NCBI RefSeq assembly: GCF_000014045.1
Contig: NC_008209.1
Coordinates: 248,001-312,000 of the forward strand
Direction: 5' to 3'
DNA: 64,000 nucleotides
DNA from: Roseobacter denitrificans OCh 114
GTDB lineage: Bacteria > Pseudomonadota > Alphaproteobacteria > Rhodobacterales > Rhodobacteraceae
A model generated the notes under the pieces. That model saw only the letters and a list, made by a program, of their open reading frames with translations. It was not told where the DNA came from and made no database searches. Numbering within the stretch: the stretch's first letter is position 1; each line of letters starts with the position of its first letter. This document shows positions 25,528 to 34,533 of the stretch, in pieces. The translations under genes were made by a program, and so were the position numbers.

Positions 25528-26634
25528 TTATTGTGGCACCGATGGTGCCGTCCCGAGCAGGCCGGTACGGGCGGCCTGCGTCAGGTCATCAAGGGTAAAG
25601 TTCTCCAGCTCCAGTGCTGCCAAAAGCGCATTCTCCTTGCTGAAATCACGGCCATACATGGCGGAAAATATCGCGATCCCTGCTTCGTGCAACGGTGCGG
25701 GTGTCCCTGCAAGCTGGCCCAGAACAGCAGTCAGTTGCAAGCCATAGGGCACATCTTCGGTCACATATCGACTGTCGGCGGTGGCAGGTCCGGTGCCGCC
25801 ATTGCCCTGCGCGTGCATCTGCTGGTTCATCTCGGATATCGAGGCCACAGGCACATGAAAACTCAGATGGAAGTGCTCGAATATGGTCTTGACCTGCAAC
25901 CCCAGCGCCTCGGCAATGGCAAGCCGTTCCAGATCAAGCTGCTCCAGTAACCGCCCTATGGTCGGGGTCACATTCTGGCCCTGGCTCCATGTCTCGCCCC
26001 GCTCCATCCGGGTGATGTTGCCAAGGGCGATGCCCATGTGGTTTTGCGGGTTGAGGTTGGACAGGGAAATCGCCAGCAACCCGTCACGCGGCTGGAACCG
26101 GTCGCCGAAAAGCCGTTTGCACGCATCAAGGGCGCGATCCGACTGCGTGTCAGGCACGGTGCAGAGGTCAACGCGTTTGCGCACGGTATTGACCTGCACG
26201 GCACTGCCGGTCTGCCGCCTGCCGGTCACGACCGTCGTCCCCCAAGCGGTGATGGGCGCTTTGATGCCGCGCGCCGCCAGCAGTTGCATCAGATAGACCG
26301 CCCCGAGGGATGCATGGGAGGAGATGATGACATGCTGCCCATCGCGGATATGCGGCACCAGCGCGTCCATGACCGCCTTGTGCCCATAAGCCGGCAGGGC
26401 CAGCAGCAGAATATCGTTGTCCCGCGCCAGTTCCGCGGCAGAACCCGCGATGCGCGGTTCGAACGTGGCCTCAATTGCGCCCGAAGCCCGCAGTGGTGCA
26501 GATTTCAGCGCCTCGGTCCCGGCACCGGAAGGGGACCAGAGCATCGGGTCGTGCCCTTGCTGGTGCAACAATGCAGCGGTGCCAAAGGCAACCGAACCTG
26601 CCCCGGCGATCCCTATGCGTACCGCATCGCTCAT
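25528..26634 (-). CDS. NAD(P)-dependent opine dehydrogenase-like protein (octopine/nopaline DH family)
   Basis: A 368-residue enzyme with a Rossmann GIAGAGSVAFG at ~8-18 and the C-terminal octopine/nopaline dehydrogenase domain (NLNPQNHMGIALGNITRMERGE, with the His expected in catalysis, and the alpha-helical end). These enzymes join an amino acid to a 2-oxo acid using NAD(P)H, or run the reverse oxidation of an opine. The start overlaps the upstream AhpD-like stop by four bases (ATGA). Together with the importer downstream and oxidative proteins upstream, opine or N-substituted amino acid catabolism is a good guess; the substrate is unknown. Confidence 0.85.
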   Translation of the reverse strand: MSDAVRIGIAGAGSVAFGTAALLHQQGHDPMLWSPSGAGTEALKSAPLRASGAIEATFEPRIAGSAAELARDNDILLLALPAYGHKAVMDALVPHIRDGQHVIISSHASLGAVYLMQLLAARGIKAPITAWGTTVVTGRRQTGSAVQVNTVRKRVDLCTVPDTQSDRALDACKRLFGDRFQPRDGLLAISLSNLNPQNHMGIALGNITRMERGETWSQGQNVTPTIGRLLEQLDLERLAIAEALGLQVKTIFEHFHLSFHVPVASISEMNQQMHAQGNGGTGPATADSRYVTEDVPYGLQLTAVLGQLAGTPAPLHEAGIAIFSAMYGRDFSKENALLAALELENFTLDDLTQAARTGLLGTAPSVPQ

Positions 26635-27218
26635 GCGTCCTCCGTTTTGCGCACAGGATCACCGAGCACATGCATCAACCGGTTGGCCCAGCCAAAAAGA
26701 GCCGCCGACAGGATCAGATCAAGGATTTCCGCATCCGACAAACCCACCTGCCGCAACGCTTCCATATCCGCCGCGCCGGCGGTGGGCGGTGCCTCTGCCG
26801 ACTTGCGGGCGAAGTCGAATATCGCCCGGTCTCGGGGATTCAGATCGGCCTTTTCGCCCGCGGCGAACAGGGCATCCGTTGTCGTCGTGTCTTTTTCGAT
26901 CTTGGCATGACGATCCGCATGCACCGCCGCACAATAGATGCAGCGGTTGACCATGGATGCCGCCAGCGCGCCCAACTCGCGCTCCGAGCGCGACAGCCCG
27001 CCAGCGTCATACATGATCGCGTTGAACAAAGGCGAACGCACCTTGAGGCTTTCCACATCATGCGCCAGCGTCAGCACGTAATCCGAGACCTTGGTATTTG
27101 ACGGTGTGACCTGAAGCGCCTCAAGCTGTTCCGGCGTGGCCTCGGCCAGTTTGACCGGCGTCAGGCGCGGCTGCCAATGGGGCACGTTGCGGGTGAATTT
27201 ATGAATGACACGGGCCAT
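26631..27218 (-). CDS. AhpD/carboxymuconolactone-decarboxylase-family peroxidase-like protein
   Basis: A 195-residue protein from the ATG at 27218, which overlaps the preceding stop (TGATG); the longer frame to 27293 lies inside the neighbour. The CMD core shows the redox motif NRCIYCAAVHADR with C93, C96 and H100, expected for peroxide- or thiol-coupled chemistry. It resembles the alkylhydroperoxidase-domain proteins that pair with the next CMD protein in similar operons (Avi_7169-like, from memory). Confidence 0.85.
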   Translation of the reverse strand: MARVIHKFTRNVPHWQPRLTPVKLAEATPEQLEALQVTPSNTKVSDYVLTLAHDVESLKVRSPLFNAIMYDAGGLSRSERELGALAASMVNRCIYCAAVHADRHAKIEKDTTTTDALFAAGEKADLNPRDRAIFDFARKSAEAPPTAGAADMEALRQVGLSDAEILDLILSAALFGWANRLMHVLGDPVRKTEDA

Positions 27219-27697
27219 CACGCGGCCCCCTGCATCAGACGCAACCCGGCGATGAGGCGGGTTTGATAGGCCAGAAACGCCACCAGTTCGCAAAGCCGCA
27301 CGATATCCGCATCCTCAACGCCCGCCGCCTGCAGGCCGGACACATCCTCAGCCGCAATATCGCGGGTCTGATTGGCCACCTTGTCGATAAAGGCCAGAAC
27401 GGCGGACAATCCCTGCGCCGCCCCGGTTTCAGTCGGATCAGCCAGCGCCGCCTTGTCCCCTGCCCTTGCAAGGTAGTGGGACGCCAGCACGTCATCCTGC
27501 GCCAGCCTTGCGACCCGCGCGGCCAATGCCGCCCGCAGATTGTGGCCAAAAGCACCGCTGTCGCGCGGACGTAAAACCGCATCCTCGGCGGCCTGCGTCA
27601 TTTCGATGATGTTGTGCCGACCGCTGATCGCTTTGGCAGTCTTGCCATCGACCTCAACACCCGCCACGCGCAGGCTGGTCGTCTCGAATATGCTCAT
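27218..27697 (-). CDS. CMD-domain protein lacking the CxxC motif
   Basis: A 159-residue protein of the CMD/AhpD superfamily by its all-helical pattern (RLAQDDVLASHYLARAGDKAAL, VSGLQAAGVEDADIVRLCELVAFLAYQTRLIAGLRLMQ). It lacks the CxxC of its neighbour, so it is probably a partner subunit or non-redox paralogue, as in Avi_7170-type proteins. It overlaps both neighbours by one to four bases. Confidence 0.8.
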   Translation of the reverse strand: MSIFETTSLRVAGVEVDGKTAKAISGRHNIIEMTQAAEDAVLRPRDSGAFGHNLRAALAARVARLAQDDVLASHYLARAGDKAALADPTETGAAQGLSAVLAFIDKVANQTRDIAAEDVSGLQAAGVEDADIVRLCELVAFLAYQTRLIAGLRLMQGAA

Positions 27698-29166
27698 GCA
27701 ACGCGCCCTTTTTGCGGCTCCGGCTGGATTTCAAGGGGGGTCGCCTCCCACTCGTCGCCTCTGAGTTCGGGCGTGTCATAGGCCTGCATGCCCTCCCAAT
27801 GCGCCTCGATATCCTCGGCATATAACTCTGCCGCCACGGCGCGCGACAACCACGCCGCGCCCTCGCTAATACCGGGAATATCCCCGCTGACCTTGCCCAG
27901 ACTGGCAGATGCCCCGTAGTTGAAGCAATAGACGTTGGCGAGCCACGGTGCCGTGCCGGGCTGTTTTTCGCGAAACGTAAAATCCGGGTTCAGATAGGGG
28001 AACCGGCCAAGGTCACCGGACTGTTCATCCTCCGGCGGGGTGTAGACGTCCTGCCACAGCAGGATGTCACCCGCCGTTTTGCCAAATTCGCGCCGCGCCA
28101 TGGGGTCGATCACGAAACCGGTGCCCAGAATGACGAAGTCCGCCTCGTAAAAGGTGCCATCGGCGAAATGAATGATCGCTCCGTCGCCCTGTGGGTCGAC
28201 CCGGGTCGTGGCCTTGCCGAAGTGGAAATAAGCGTTGTCATGGCGACTGACCCGCAGGGTTGAGCCATGCGGCGGCGGGGTCTGGGTTGCAAAGCTGTAC
28301 TGCATAAAGCGCCAACGCCATTCATCGGGCAGATCGGCAAACCCCGCTGTGAACCCAAAACTACCAATGCCCATCATCTTGTTGATCGTGGGCATTTCCT
28401 TGCGGCGGATCAGGTGGCGCACTTCGGCGGCCCCATGCTCCAACGCTTCGGCGGCATTGTCCACGGCAGAGGCCCCGACACCGATGACCGCAACCCGTTT
28501 ACCCGCAAGCCGGGTAAAGTCGATTTCATCTGCACTATGCGCCCAGAGATGGCCCGGCAGGTTTTTGATGAAGTCAGGGATATTCGGCCCCCCCGTTCCA
28601 TCCCGTCCCGTCGCAAAGATCAGCTTGCGGGTCAGGATCGTCGGTGTTTCGGCCCCCGTGACGGTGAGGCGCAGCAAATCGCCCTCTGGCTCCACATGAT
28701 CAACCGAGATGCCGTTTTCCACCGGAACCTCCAGCACGGTGCGATACCATTGCAGGTATTCCATCCACATCGGGCGCGGGATTTTATCCAGCGCCTCCCA
28801 TGCCGCAGCCCCGAATTGCGCGCGATACCACGCCTGAAACGTCAAGGCGCCATGCCCGAACGCAGGGCCGGTCAGCATCTTGGGCGAGCGCAGCGTTTCC
28901 ATCCGCGCATAGCTCAGCCACGGACCCTCACGCCCGGTCTCTGCCCGGTCAAGAACACGCACATTCCGGATGCCGCCCGTCGCCAGCCCAAACCACGCGA
29001 CCATGCCGCACATGCCGCCCCCGATGATGACAACATCGGTGACGCCCTCACGTTTTGGCACCCAAGCTTTGCCCGGATAGCACAAAAACGCCAGATCTTC
29101 CTTGAGACGACCCTCAAGCGCGGGCAAGCCCATGCCATCAATGGGCGCGAAATCCTGAACCGTCAT
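27694..29166 (-). CDS. FAD/NAD(P)-binding flavin monooxygenase-like protein
   Basis: A 490-residue oxidoreductase with an FAD Rossmann GGGMCGM at ~49-55, a second dinucleotide motif VAVIGVGASAVDNAAE around residue 230, and KLIFATGRDG plus FVILGTGF typical of flavin monooxygenases and related Baeyer-Villiger/N-hydroxylating enzymes. It would hydroxylate or oxidise a small organic substrate in the cytoplasm. It overlaps the CMD gene by four bases and follows the MFS gene by 35. The exact reaction is not predictable. Confidence 0.88.
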   Translation of the reverse strand: MTVQDFAPIDGMGLPALEGRLKEDLAFLCYPGKAWVPKREGVTDVVIIGGGMCGMVAWFGLATGGIRNVRVLDRAETGREGPWLSYARMETLRSPKMLTGPAFGHGALTFQAWYRAQFGAAAWEALDKIPRPMWMEYLQWYRTVLEVPVENGISVDHVEPEGDLLRLTVTGAETPTILTRKLIFATGRDGTGGPNIPDFIKNLPGHLWAHSADEIDFTRLAGKRVAVIGVGASAVDNAAEALEHGAAEVRHLIRRKEMPTINKMMGIGSFGFTAGFADLPDEWRWRFMQYSFATQTPPPHGSTLRVSRHDNAYFHFGKATTRVDPQGDGAIIHFADGTFYEADFVILGTGFVIDPMARREFGKTAGDILLWQDVYTPPEDEQSGDLGRFPYLNPDFTFREKQPGTAPWLANVYCFNYGASASLGKVSGDIPGISEGAAWLSRAVAAELYAEDIEAHWEGMQAYDTPELRGDEWEATPLEIQPEPQKGRVA

Positions 29167-29201
29167 AACCCTCTTCCTGCAAAAACCCTGTTATTTCAGC
29201 A

Positions 29202-30539
29202 TCAAATCGACCGCTCTGTCCAGATCGGATGCAATTCGTCGATGCGAAAAGCATGTATGTGGCGGTGCTGCGCGCCTGAAGCGGGCACCTGCTCAAGATG
29301 CGGATGATCGTCCGGCAATTCCGGGTGACAATGCGCCAGATCCACGGGATCATCAGCAGGCCAGACTCTCAGCGCAACCAACACCAGAACGGTCGATAAT
29401 GATGCCAGAGACAATAGCGCCGTTTCAAGCGACAGCAAGCTGCCCAACCACCCGGCGAGGGGGTAAGCGACCAGCCATCCGGCATGGCTGGCCGAAAACT
29501 GCGCCGCAAAGACCGACGCCCTGTCTTTTTGAGCCGCTGACCGGGTGATCACCAATCCGCCCGGCGTCAGCACAAGCGACGAGGCCACGCCAAAAGCGAC
29601 CCAGACCGCACCCAGATAGGGCATGGGCACCGCAGGCAAAACTGCAAAGAGCGCACCGACAGCGGCAAAACCCAACGCCCCGATGATCATCGCACTGCGT
29701 TCGCTCATGCGGGTTAGCAGCTTCGGCACGATCACGGCCCCCAAAGCGGCCCCCGCGCCGTAACACGCCATCAGGATCGGAAAATAATGTTCGGAATCGC
29801 CCAGCCGCGCACCCGCATAGACCACCGAGTTGACCAGCACCCATGCCATGGACAGGGAGAGAGACAGGTTCAACAGGAACAACCCCCGCAGACGCGGCGT
29901 GCGGCGATATATCCAAAACCCATGGCCGACGCGTTTCAGGAACGGTCCCTCGCGCGCAGCGTCCCGAAACTGCGGCAGGCGCGCCAGCAACAGCGCCAGT
30001 ACAGAACCCGCAAAAGCAAGCGCTGCGGCGTAAAACAGGGACTCGCCCGTTACAATCTTGAGCATGGCAGCCGCAATCACAGGGCTCATCACCGCTTCCA
30101 TCGTGTAGGCAACCCGTGACCATGCAAGGGCTTTGGTATAGGTCGCCTCCTCGGGCAGGATGTCCGGGATGACCGATTGAAACAGCGGCGTGAACCCGGC
30201 GGAAAGCACGAAAAAGCCAAAGGCCAGCAGGGCAACAAGCCAGGGCTGCGAAACAAAAGCCATGGGCAGCAGCAACAGCATGCGCCCCACGTCCAGGGAC
30301 ACCATGGCGCGCTTGCGCGACACGCCTGACAGCAGGGTTTCCGCAAGTGGCGCGAGCAAGACATAGGCCACCATCTTCAGCGCCAGCAGCAGCCCCAGAA
30401 TTTGTCCGCCCGCAGCCGCGCCGCCGATCCGAAACGCCGCAAGCGACAAAGCGACCGTAAGCAATCCGACCCCGATCAGGGAACAGATCTGCGCGGTGAA
30501 TAGGCGACGAAACGTCGGGCTGGACAACGGACTGCTCAA
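29202..30539 (-). CDS. MFS transporter with a His-rich C-terminal tail
   Basis: A 445-residue, 12-helix major facilitator, of the enterobactin-exporter/EntS-like type by its GxxxR-D loop pattern (LLSGVSRKRAMVSLDVGRMLLLLP). The C-terminal ~40 residues after the last helix are unusually rich in His and Asp/Glu (DLAHCHPELPDDHPHLEQVP...HRHIHAF), possibly metal-binding. As first gene of the long minus-strand operon it may export a product or import a substrate of the oxidative enzymes downstream. Confidence 0.88.
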   Translation of the reverse strand: MSSPLSSPTFRRLFTAQICSLIGVGLLTVALSLAAFRIGGAAAGGQILGLLLALKMVAYVLLAPLAETLLSGVSRKRAMVSLDVGRMLLLLPMAFVSQPWLVALLAFGFFVLSAGFTPLFQSVIPDILPEEATYTKALAWSRVAYTMEAVMSPVIAAAMLKIVTGESLFYAAALAFAGSVLALLLARLPQFRDAAREGPFLKRVGHGFWIYRRTPRLRGLFLLNLSLSLSMAWVLVNSVVYAGARLGDSEHYFPILMACYGAGAALGAVIVPKLLTRMSERSAMIIGALGFAAVGALFAVLPAVPMPYLGAVWVAFGVASSLVLTPGGLVITRSAAQKDRASVFAAQFSASHAGWLVAYPLAGWLGSLLSLETALLSLASLSTVLVLVALRVWPADDPVDLAHCHPELPDDHPHLEQVPASGAQHRHIHAFRIDELHPIWTERSI

Positions 30540-30720
30540 GACATGAAATCCCCTTGGATGCAGGGCCCAGCATAGAAGTTACCGTTGTGCGATCAACATG
30601 ATAGTGGCGGCGCAGGTGTCCCGCAGCCCCACTGGATCAGGTGCGCAATGCGCAGCATTTGACCGGCAGTCCCTTGATCTTGCTCAAGTACGGCGGGTTC
30701 CAATCGTGTAGATTGCGTTC
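30540..30720. promoter_or_regulatory. Divergent promoter region, MFS operon / VIT1 gene
   Basis: The 180 bases between two divergent genes must hold promoters for both. No operator palindrome or T-tract was recognised, and no ribosome site better than a weak purine stretch precedes the VIT1 ATG. Confidence 0.4.
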
Positions 30721-31437
30721 ATGACACAGGAACACGGACACAGCCCGACAGAAGTCGCCCGACGCCTTTCAGCCGGTCAGCGCGCGGGGCATCTCAAGGA
30801 TATGATCTACGGCGGCATCGATGGGGCGGTCACGACCTTTGCCATCGTCGCTGGCGTCGCAGGGGCAGGCCTGTCGCACCACATTATCGTAGCTCTGGGT
30901 GTGGCGAACATCATCGCTGACGGCTTTTCAATGGCGGCCAGCAACTATTCGGGCACCAAGGCGGAACTTGACGACCGGAAACGCATTATTCAGGTCGAAG
31001 AGCGCCATATCGAACAGCACCCGGATGGCGAACTGGAAGAATTGCGCCAGATTTTGCAGATGCGCGGCCTGTCGGGCGACGTGCTTGAAGAAGCGACAAC
31101 CGCCATTTCCCAAAGCAAGACAAACTGGATTGATATGATGCTGACAGACGAATACGGCCTGTCGCGTGTTGAACCGGAACCGATGAAAGCAGCACTGGCA
31201 ACATTCGCGGCCTTCCTCGTGGCGGGCAGCATCCCCCTGATCCCTTTTTTGCTGAACCTTGATGACGCCTTTTCGATCTCGATTTTTGCGACGTTGCTGA
31301 CGTTCTTTCTGATTGGCACCGGAAAAAGCAGGTGGTCCTTGTCCAAATGGTGGAAATCAGGTTTTGAGACACTGTTGATAGGCGGCGTCGCAGCATTGCT
31401 CGCCTTCTCCGTCGGGAGCCTTTTTCACCCCGGATGA
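30721..31437 (+). CDS. VIT1/CCC1-family membrane protein
   Basis: A 238-residue membrane protein of the vacuolar iron transporter family: GHLKDMIYGGIDGAVTTFAIVAGVAGAG at ~22-50 with the conserved Asp and Gly, GVANIIADGFSMAASNYSG at ~60-80, an amphipathic metal-binding-like insert (KAELDDRKRIIQVEERHIEQHPDGELEELRQIL), and two C-terminal helix pairs. The family moves Fe(II)/Mn(II) out of the cytosol. Transport direction in bacteria is not established. Confidence 0.9.
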   Translation: MTQEHGHSPTEVARRLSAGQRAGHLKDMIYGGIDGAVTTFAIVAGVAGAGLSHHIIVALGVANIIADGFSMAASNYSGTKAELDDRKRIIQVEERHIEQHPDGELEELRQILQMRGLSGDVLEEATTAISQSKTNWIDMMLTDEYGLSRVEPEPMKAALATFAAFLVAGSIPLIPFLLNLDDAFSISIFATLLTFFLIGTGKSRWSLSKWWKSGFETLLIGGVAALLAFSVGSLFHPG

Positions 31438-31455
31438 CGCCTGGTTATCCGTGGC

Positions 31456-32064
31456 TTAGCGGCACATGTCCTTGATGCCGGTCGCGATTGCACTGTCCGC
31501 AGCGACCGTATCCGCGACCAGCGTTTGCGCGACCGCCATCAGATCATCCGGTGCAACGATCCGGTCGATCAATCCAAACGCCAGCGCCTCATCCGCCGCG
31601 ATCTTTTGACCGCCCATCAGGATCAGCTTGGCCCGCGACGGCCCGATCAGGGCAGCCAGCCGACCCGGATCGCTCGGTTGCGGTAAAAACCCCAGTTTCA
31701 TCACAGGATAAAAAAAATTCGCACCCGGCACGGCAATGCGCAGATCACAGGCCAGCGCCATTCCAAAGGCACCACCGGCCAGCGTTCCGTTCAGCGCCGC
31801 CACCGATAACCCCGGCAGGCTTGCCACGGCCTGCGATACCTCCTCCCACAGCGGCGATGTGGCCAGTCCGGCGCGCGCCGCTTCCAGATCGGCCCCCGCA
31901 CTGAATACCTTGCCGCTGCCCGATAGGATCACGGCGCGGGCTGCCTGTGCGGCGCGCATCGTGTCCCTCAGGTCGACCAACATCTGTTCGGTCAGGGAAT
32001 TCGCCTTTTCCGGGCGGTTCAGGGTGACGGTCCAGATATCGCCCGTGCGATCAACATCGATCAT
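31456..32064 (-). CDS. Enoyl-CoA hydratase/isomerase family protein
   Basis: A 202-residue crotonase-fold protein from the ATG at 32064, which overlaps the SDR stop codon; the longer frame upstream lies inside the SDR gene. It has the oxyanion-hole motifs FSAGADLEAA and NGTLAGGAFGMALACDLRIA. The usual catalytic Glu pair is not obvious (the second site reads KLGFLPQPSD), so it may have lost or altered hydratase chemistry. It is shorter than typical (~260), missing part of the C-terminal trimerisation helix. Confidence 0.85.
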   Translation of the reverse strand: MIDVDRTGDIWTVTLNRPEKANSLTEQMLVDLRDTMRAAQAARAVILSGSGKVFSAGADLEAARAGLATSPLWEEVSQAVASLPGLSVAALNGTLAGGAFGMALACDLRIAVPGANFFYPVMKLGFLPQPSDPGRLAALIGPSRAKLILMGGQKIAADEALAFGLIDRIVAPDDLMAVAQTLVADTVAADSAIATGIKDMCR

Positions 32065-32810
32065 GTCAAACCGACCTTCCGGCGGATGTCCTCGTCGCGC
32101 AGCGATATTTCGCGCCCACACCATTCGTCCGCCTCCGGGCTGCACATCCACAACAGGGCCCGGGCGGGCCAGTCGGCAGGGATATGCACTTCCCACTCCA
32201 GTTGGCTGATCGGGTTTATGCCGCTCGATTTGATCTCGCGCTGCATTTGCGTGGCGACTGTGCCGGGCGACAGGCCCATGGCGCGGATACCGTGCTGCGA
32301 TTCCTCATGATCGAGACAACGGGTCAGCATATGCGCCCCGGCTTTCGAGGTGCAGTAGTGGCTCCAGGCTTCGACCGGCCCATGCGCGGCACCCGAACTG
32401 ATGGTGATGATGGTCCCGCCGCCTGCGGGCTTCATCACTTGCAAGGCCGCATGCATGCCGTTGAAAACACCCTTCAGGTTCACATCAACGACGTCAGCCC
32501 AGGCATCCGGCTCAGCCTCGGCCAGATGAGAAATCGGTTCAATCACCCCCGCATTGTTGATCAGCACATCGAGACTGCCGAACATTTCTTGCGTCGCGGC
32601 GACGGCTTTGGCCATGTCACTATAGCGTGCAACATTACAGGGAATGGCAACTGCCCGCTCCCCAATTTCACCGGCCAGATCCGCAATCTGTTGCTGACTG
32701 CGTGCCAAAAGGGCGACATTGGCCCCCGCTTGCGCGAAAACACGGGCCGCTTCGGCACCAATCCCGCGACTCGCCCCCGTGATCATCACCGTTTTTCCTG
32801 TCATATTCAT
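32061..32810 (-). CDS. Short-chain dehydrogenase/reductase
   Basis: A 249-residue classical SDR with TGASRGIG at ~11-18, NNAG at 85-88, catalytic Ser near 138, and Tyr152-x3-Lys156 (YCTSK). It reduces or oxidises a carbonyl with NAD(P)(H). Its stop overlaps the enoyl-CoA hydratase-family start, so the two form a small operon; a beta-hydroxyacyl type of substrate is a fair inference. Confidence 0.92.
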   Translation of the reverse strand: MNMTGKTVMITGASRGIGAEAARVFAQAGANVALLARSQQQIADLAGEIGERAVAIPCNVARYSDMAKAVAATQEMFGSLDVLINNAGVIEPISHLAEAEPDAWADVVDVNLKGVFNGMHAALQVMKPAGGGTIITISSGAAHGPVEAWSHYCTSKAGAHMLTRCLDHEESQHGIRAMGLSPGTVATQMQREIKSSGINPISQLEWEVHIPADWPARALLWMCSPEADEWCGREISLRDEDIRRKVGLT

Positions 32811-32943
32811 GTTACCGCACCTCCGCTCAGGTTGTTATTGCTGTGGTAAACCCCCAACTGTTAAGCGTCCAGCCCATCGGCTCTTGACCATCGCAGGACG
32901 TTGGCAGACCATGTGCGCTTAACCGTGTAAAAAGGATCGTTTT

Positions 32944-34452
32944 ATGCCCCGTATCACGCGCCATTTCATGGCGAGCACTGCCCTTGTTCTGATCGCACCC
33001 GCCGCTTTTGCAGAGCTTTCGGCAGATGACGTCTGGAGCGATTGGAAAACCTATATCAGCGGCCTTGGGTATTCCGTGACCGGTCAGGAAGCGCGCGCGG
33101 GCGATGTGTTGACCGTCACCGGTGTGGCGATCACAAGCGGTGATGCAAGCCTTGGCGGTGGCCGCATTTCAATGGATCGGATTGTGCTGACGGAACGTGA
33201 CGATGGCACGGTGACGGTTGCCCTGCCCACGGTGATGCCATTTGAGATGGCGACCCCGAACGACACCGGCAGTACCACCCGCGTTTCTGCGGACTACCGA
33301 CAAACCGGCCTGAGCATCGTGGCGTCAGGCACCCCGAATGACCTGCAGTATGAGTATTCAGCGCAGACGATTTCACTGGAATCAACTGGTTTTGAAGTGA
33401 ATGGGCAGGTTTTGCCCGCGCAGAGCAATGCGTTTGTGATCACTTTGGATGATATCTCGGGCACCACCGATATGGTGCTGGATGCCCATCGGCGATACAC
33501 GCAGGATCTGGAAATTGGCGCGGCGCGCTACGCGCTCAAGGCAACCGATGCCGCCTCTGGCGGTAGCAGCGACATGTCTGGGCAGATGCAGTCCCTGACA
33601 TTTGATGGGCAAAGCACCCTGCCCCTGCGCGCGGTTGATACAAACGACCTCGAAGCGATGCTGGCCGCCGGGTTCACGGCGGGAGGGACATTTGGGTTTG
33701 CCGCAAACGCGCTGACCCTGAACGTCACATCTCCGACCGGGCCGTCGGATGCATCGGTGATCGGTCAGTCAGGTCGCATCGGGGTGACACTGGGTCAGGA
33801 CGGGCTCACCTATGATGTGGCCCAGGACGACATGCAGGTGGAAATGACCTCGCCTCAGTTCCCGCTGCCGATCAATTTCAACGTGGCCCAGACAGCGATG
33901 AATATCGCGATGCCCATTCGCAAATCCGAGGCACCGGACGATTTTGCATTGGGCTTTACGCTTGATGGCTTCACCATGTCCGACATGCTCTGGGGGCTTT
34001 TTGATCCCGGTGGGCAACTGCCCCGTGACCCTGCAACCATCGCGCTTGATCTGGCCGGGAAAGCGCGTCTGATGTTCAATTTTCTCGACCCGTCAGTGGC
34101 CGCTGAGATCGACCCCGGCACGGCACCGGCCGAAATCGACAAGCTCGACATAAACCGTGTGCAGATCACAGTCGCTGGCGCTGAATTGGTCGGCAACGGC
34201 GCGTTCGAGTTCGACAATAGCGCGGAGGGTGCACCCAAGCCTGCGGGCGCGGTTGATCTGACTCTGACGGGTGCGAATGGGTTGATCGACAAACTCGTGG
34301 CGGGCGGCTTGTTGCCCGAGGAACAGGCCATGGGCGCGCGCATGATGATGGGCTTGCTTGCCGTGCCCGGCAACGCACCGGATACGCTCAACTCAAAGAT
34401 CGAAATCAACGATCAGGGCCATGTGATGGCAAACGGGCAGCGCATCCAGTAA
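32944..34452 (+). CDS. DUF2125 exported protein
   Basis: A 502-residue protein with a signal peptide (~1-23, cleavage at AFA-ELSAD) and an AAGGAT site before the ATG. The body is beta-rich with repeated GxG/Thr/Ser strands, matching the DUF2125 family common in Rhodobacterales and thought to be periplasmic. No catalytic motif or function is recognised. It is read in the same direction as the tldD/pmbA gene, 80 bases later. Confidence 0.8.
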   Translation: MPRITRHFMASTALVLIAPAAFAELSADDVWSDWKTYISGLGYSVTGQEARAGDVLTVTGVAITSGDASLGGGRISMDRIVLTERDDGTVTVALPTVMPFEMATPNDTGSTTRVSADYRQTGLSIVASGTPNDLQYEYSAQTISLESTGFEVNGQVLPAQSNAFVITLDDISGTTDMVLDAHRRYTQDLEIGAARYALKATDAASGGSSDMSGQMQSLTFDGQSTLPLRAVDTNDLEAMLAAGFTAGGTFGFAANALTLNVTSPTGPSDASVIGQSGRIGVTLGQDGLTYDVAQDDMQVEMTSPQFPLPINFNVAQTAMNIAMPIRKSEAPDDFALGFTLDGFTMSDMLWGLFDPGGQLPRDPATIALDLAGKARLMFNFLDPSVAAEIDPGTAPAEIDKLDINRVQITVAGAELVGNGAFEFDNSAEGAPKPAGAVDLTLTGANGLIDKLVAGGLLPEEQAMGARMMMGLLAVPGNAPDTLNSKIEINDQGHVMANGQRIQ

Positions 34453-34533
34453 CCGCGGCGACGCAGTTTTTGAGCGCAGCCCTTGCAGAGGGGGAGCGAG
34501 GCCGCTACCTCAACCCCACCTCTAACGGAGCAT

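Noticed and set aside
29425..30573. Minus-strand open frame of 382 codons, another frame of the MFS gene
   Set aside because: The MFS frame has proper helices; this one is Gly/Arg/Cys-rich and is not membrane-like.
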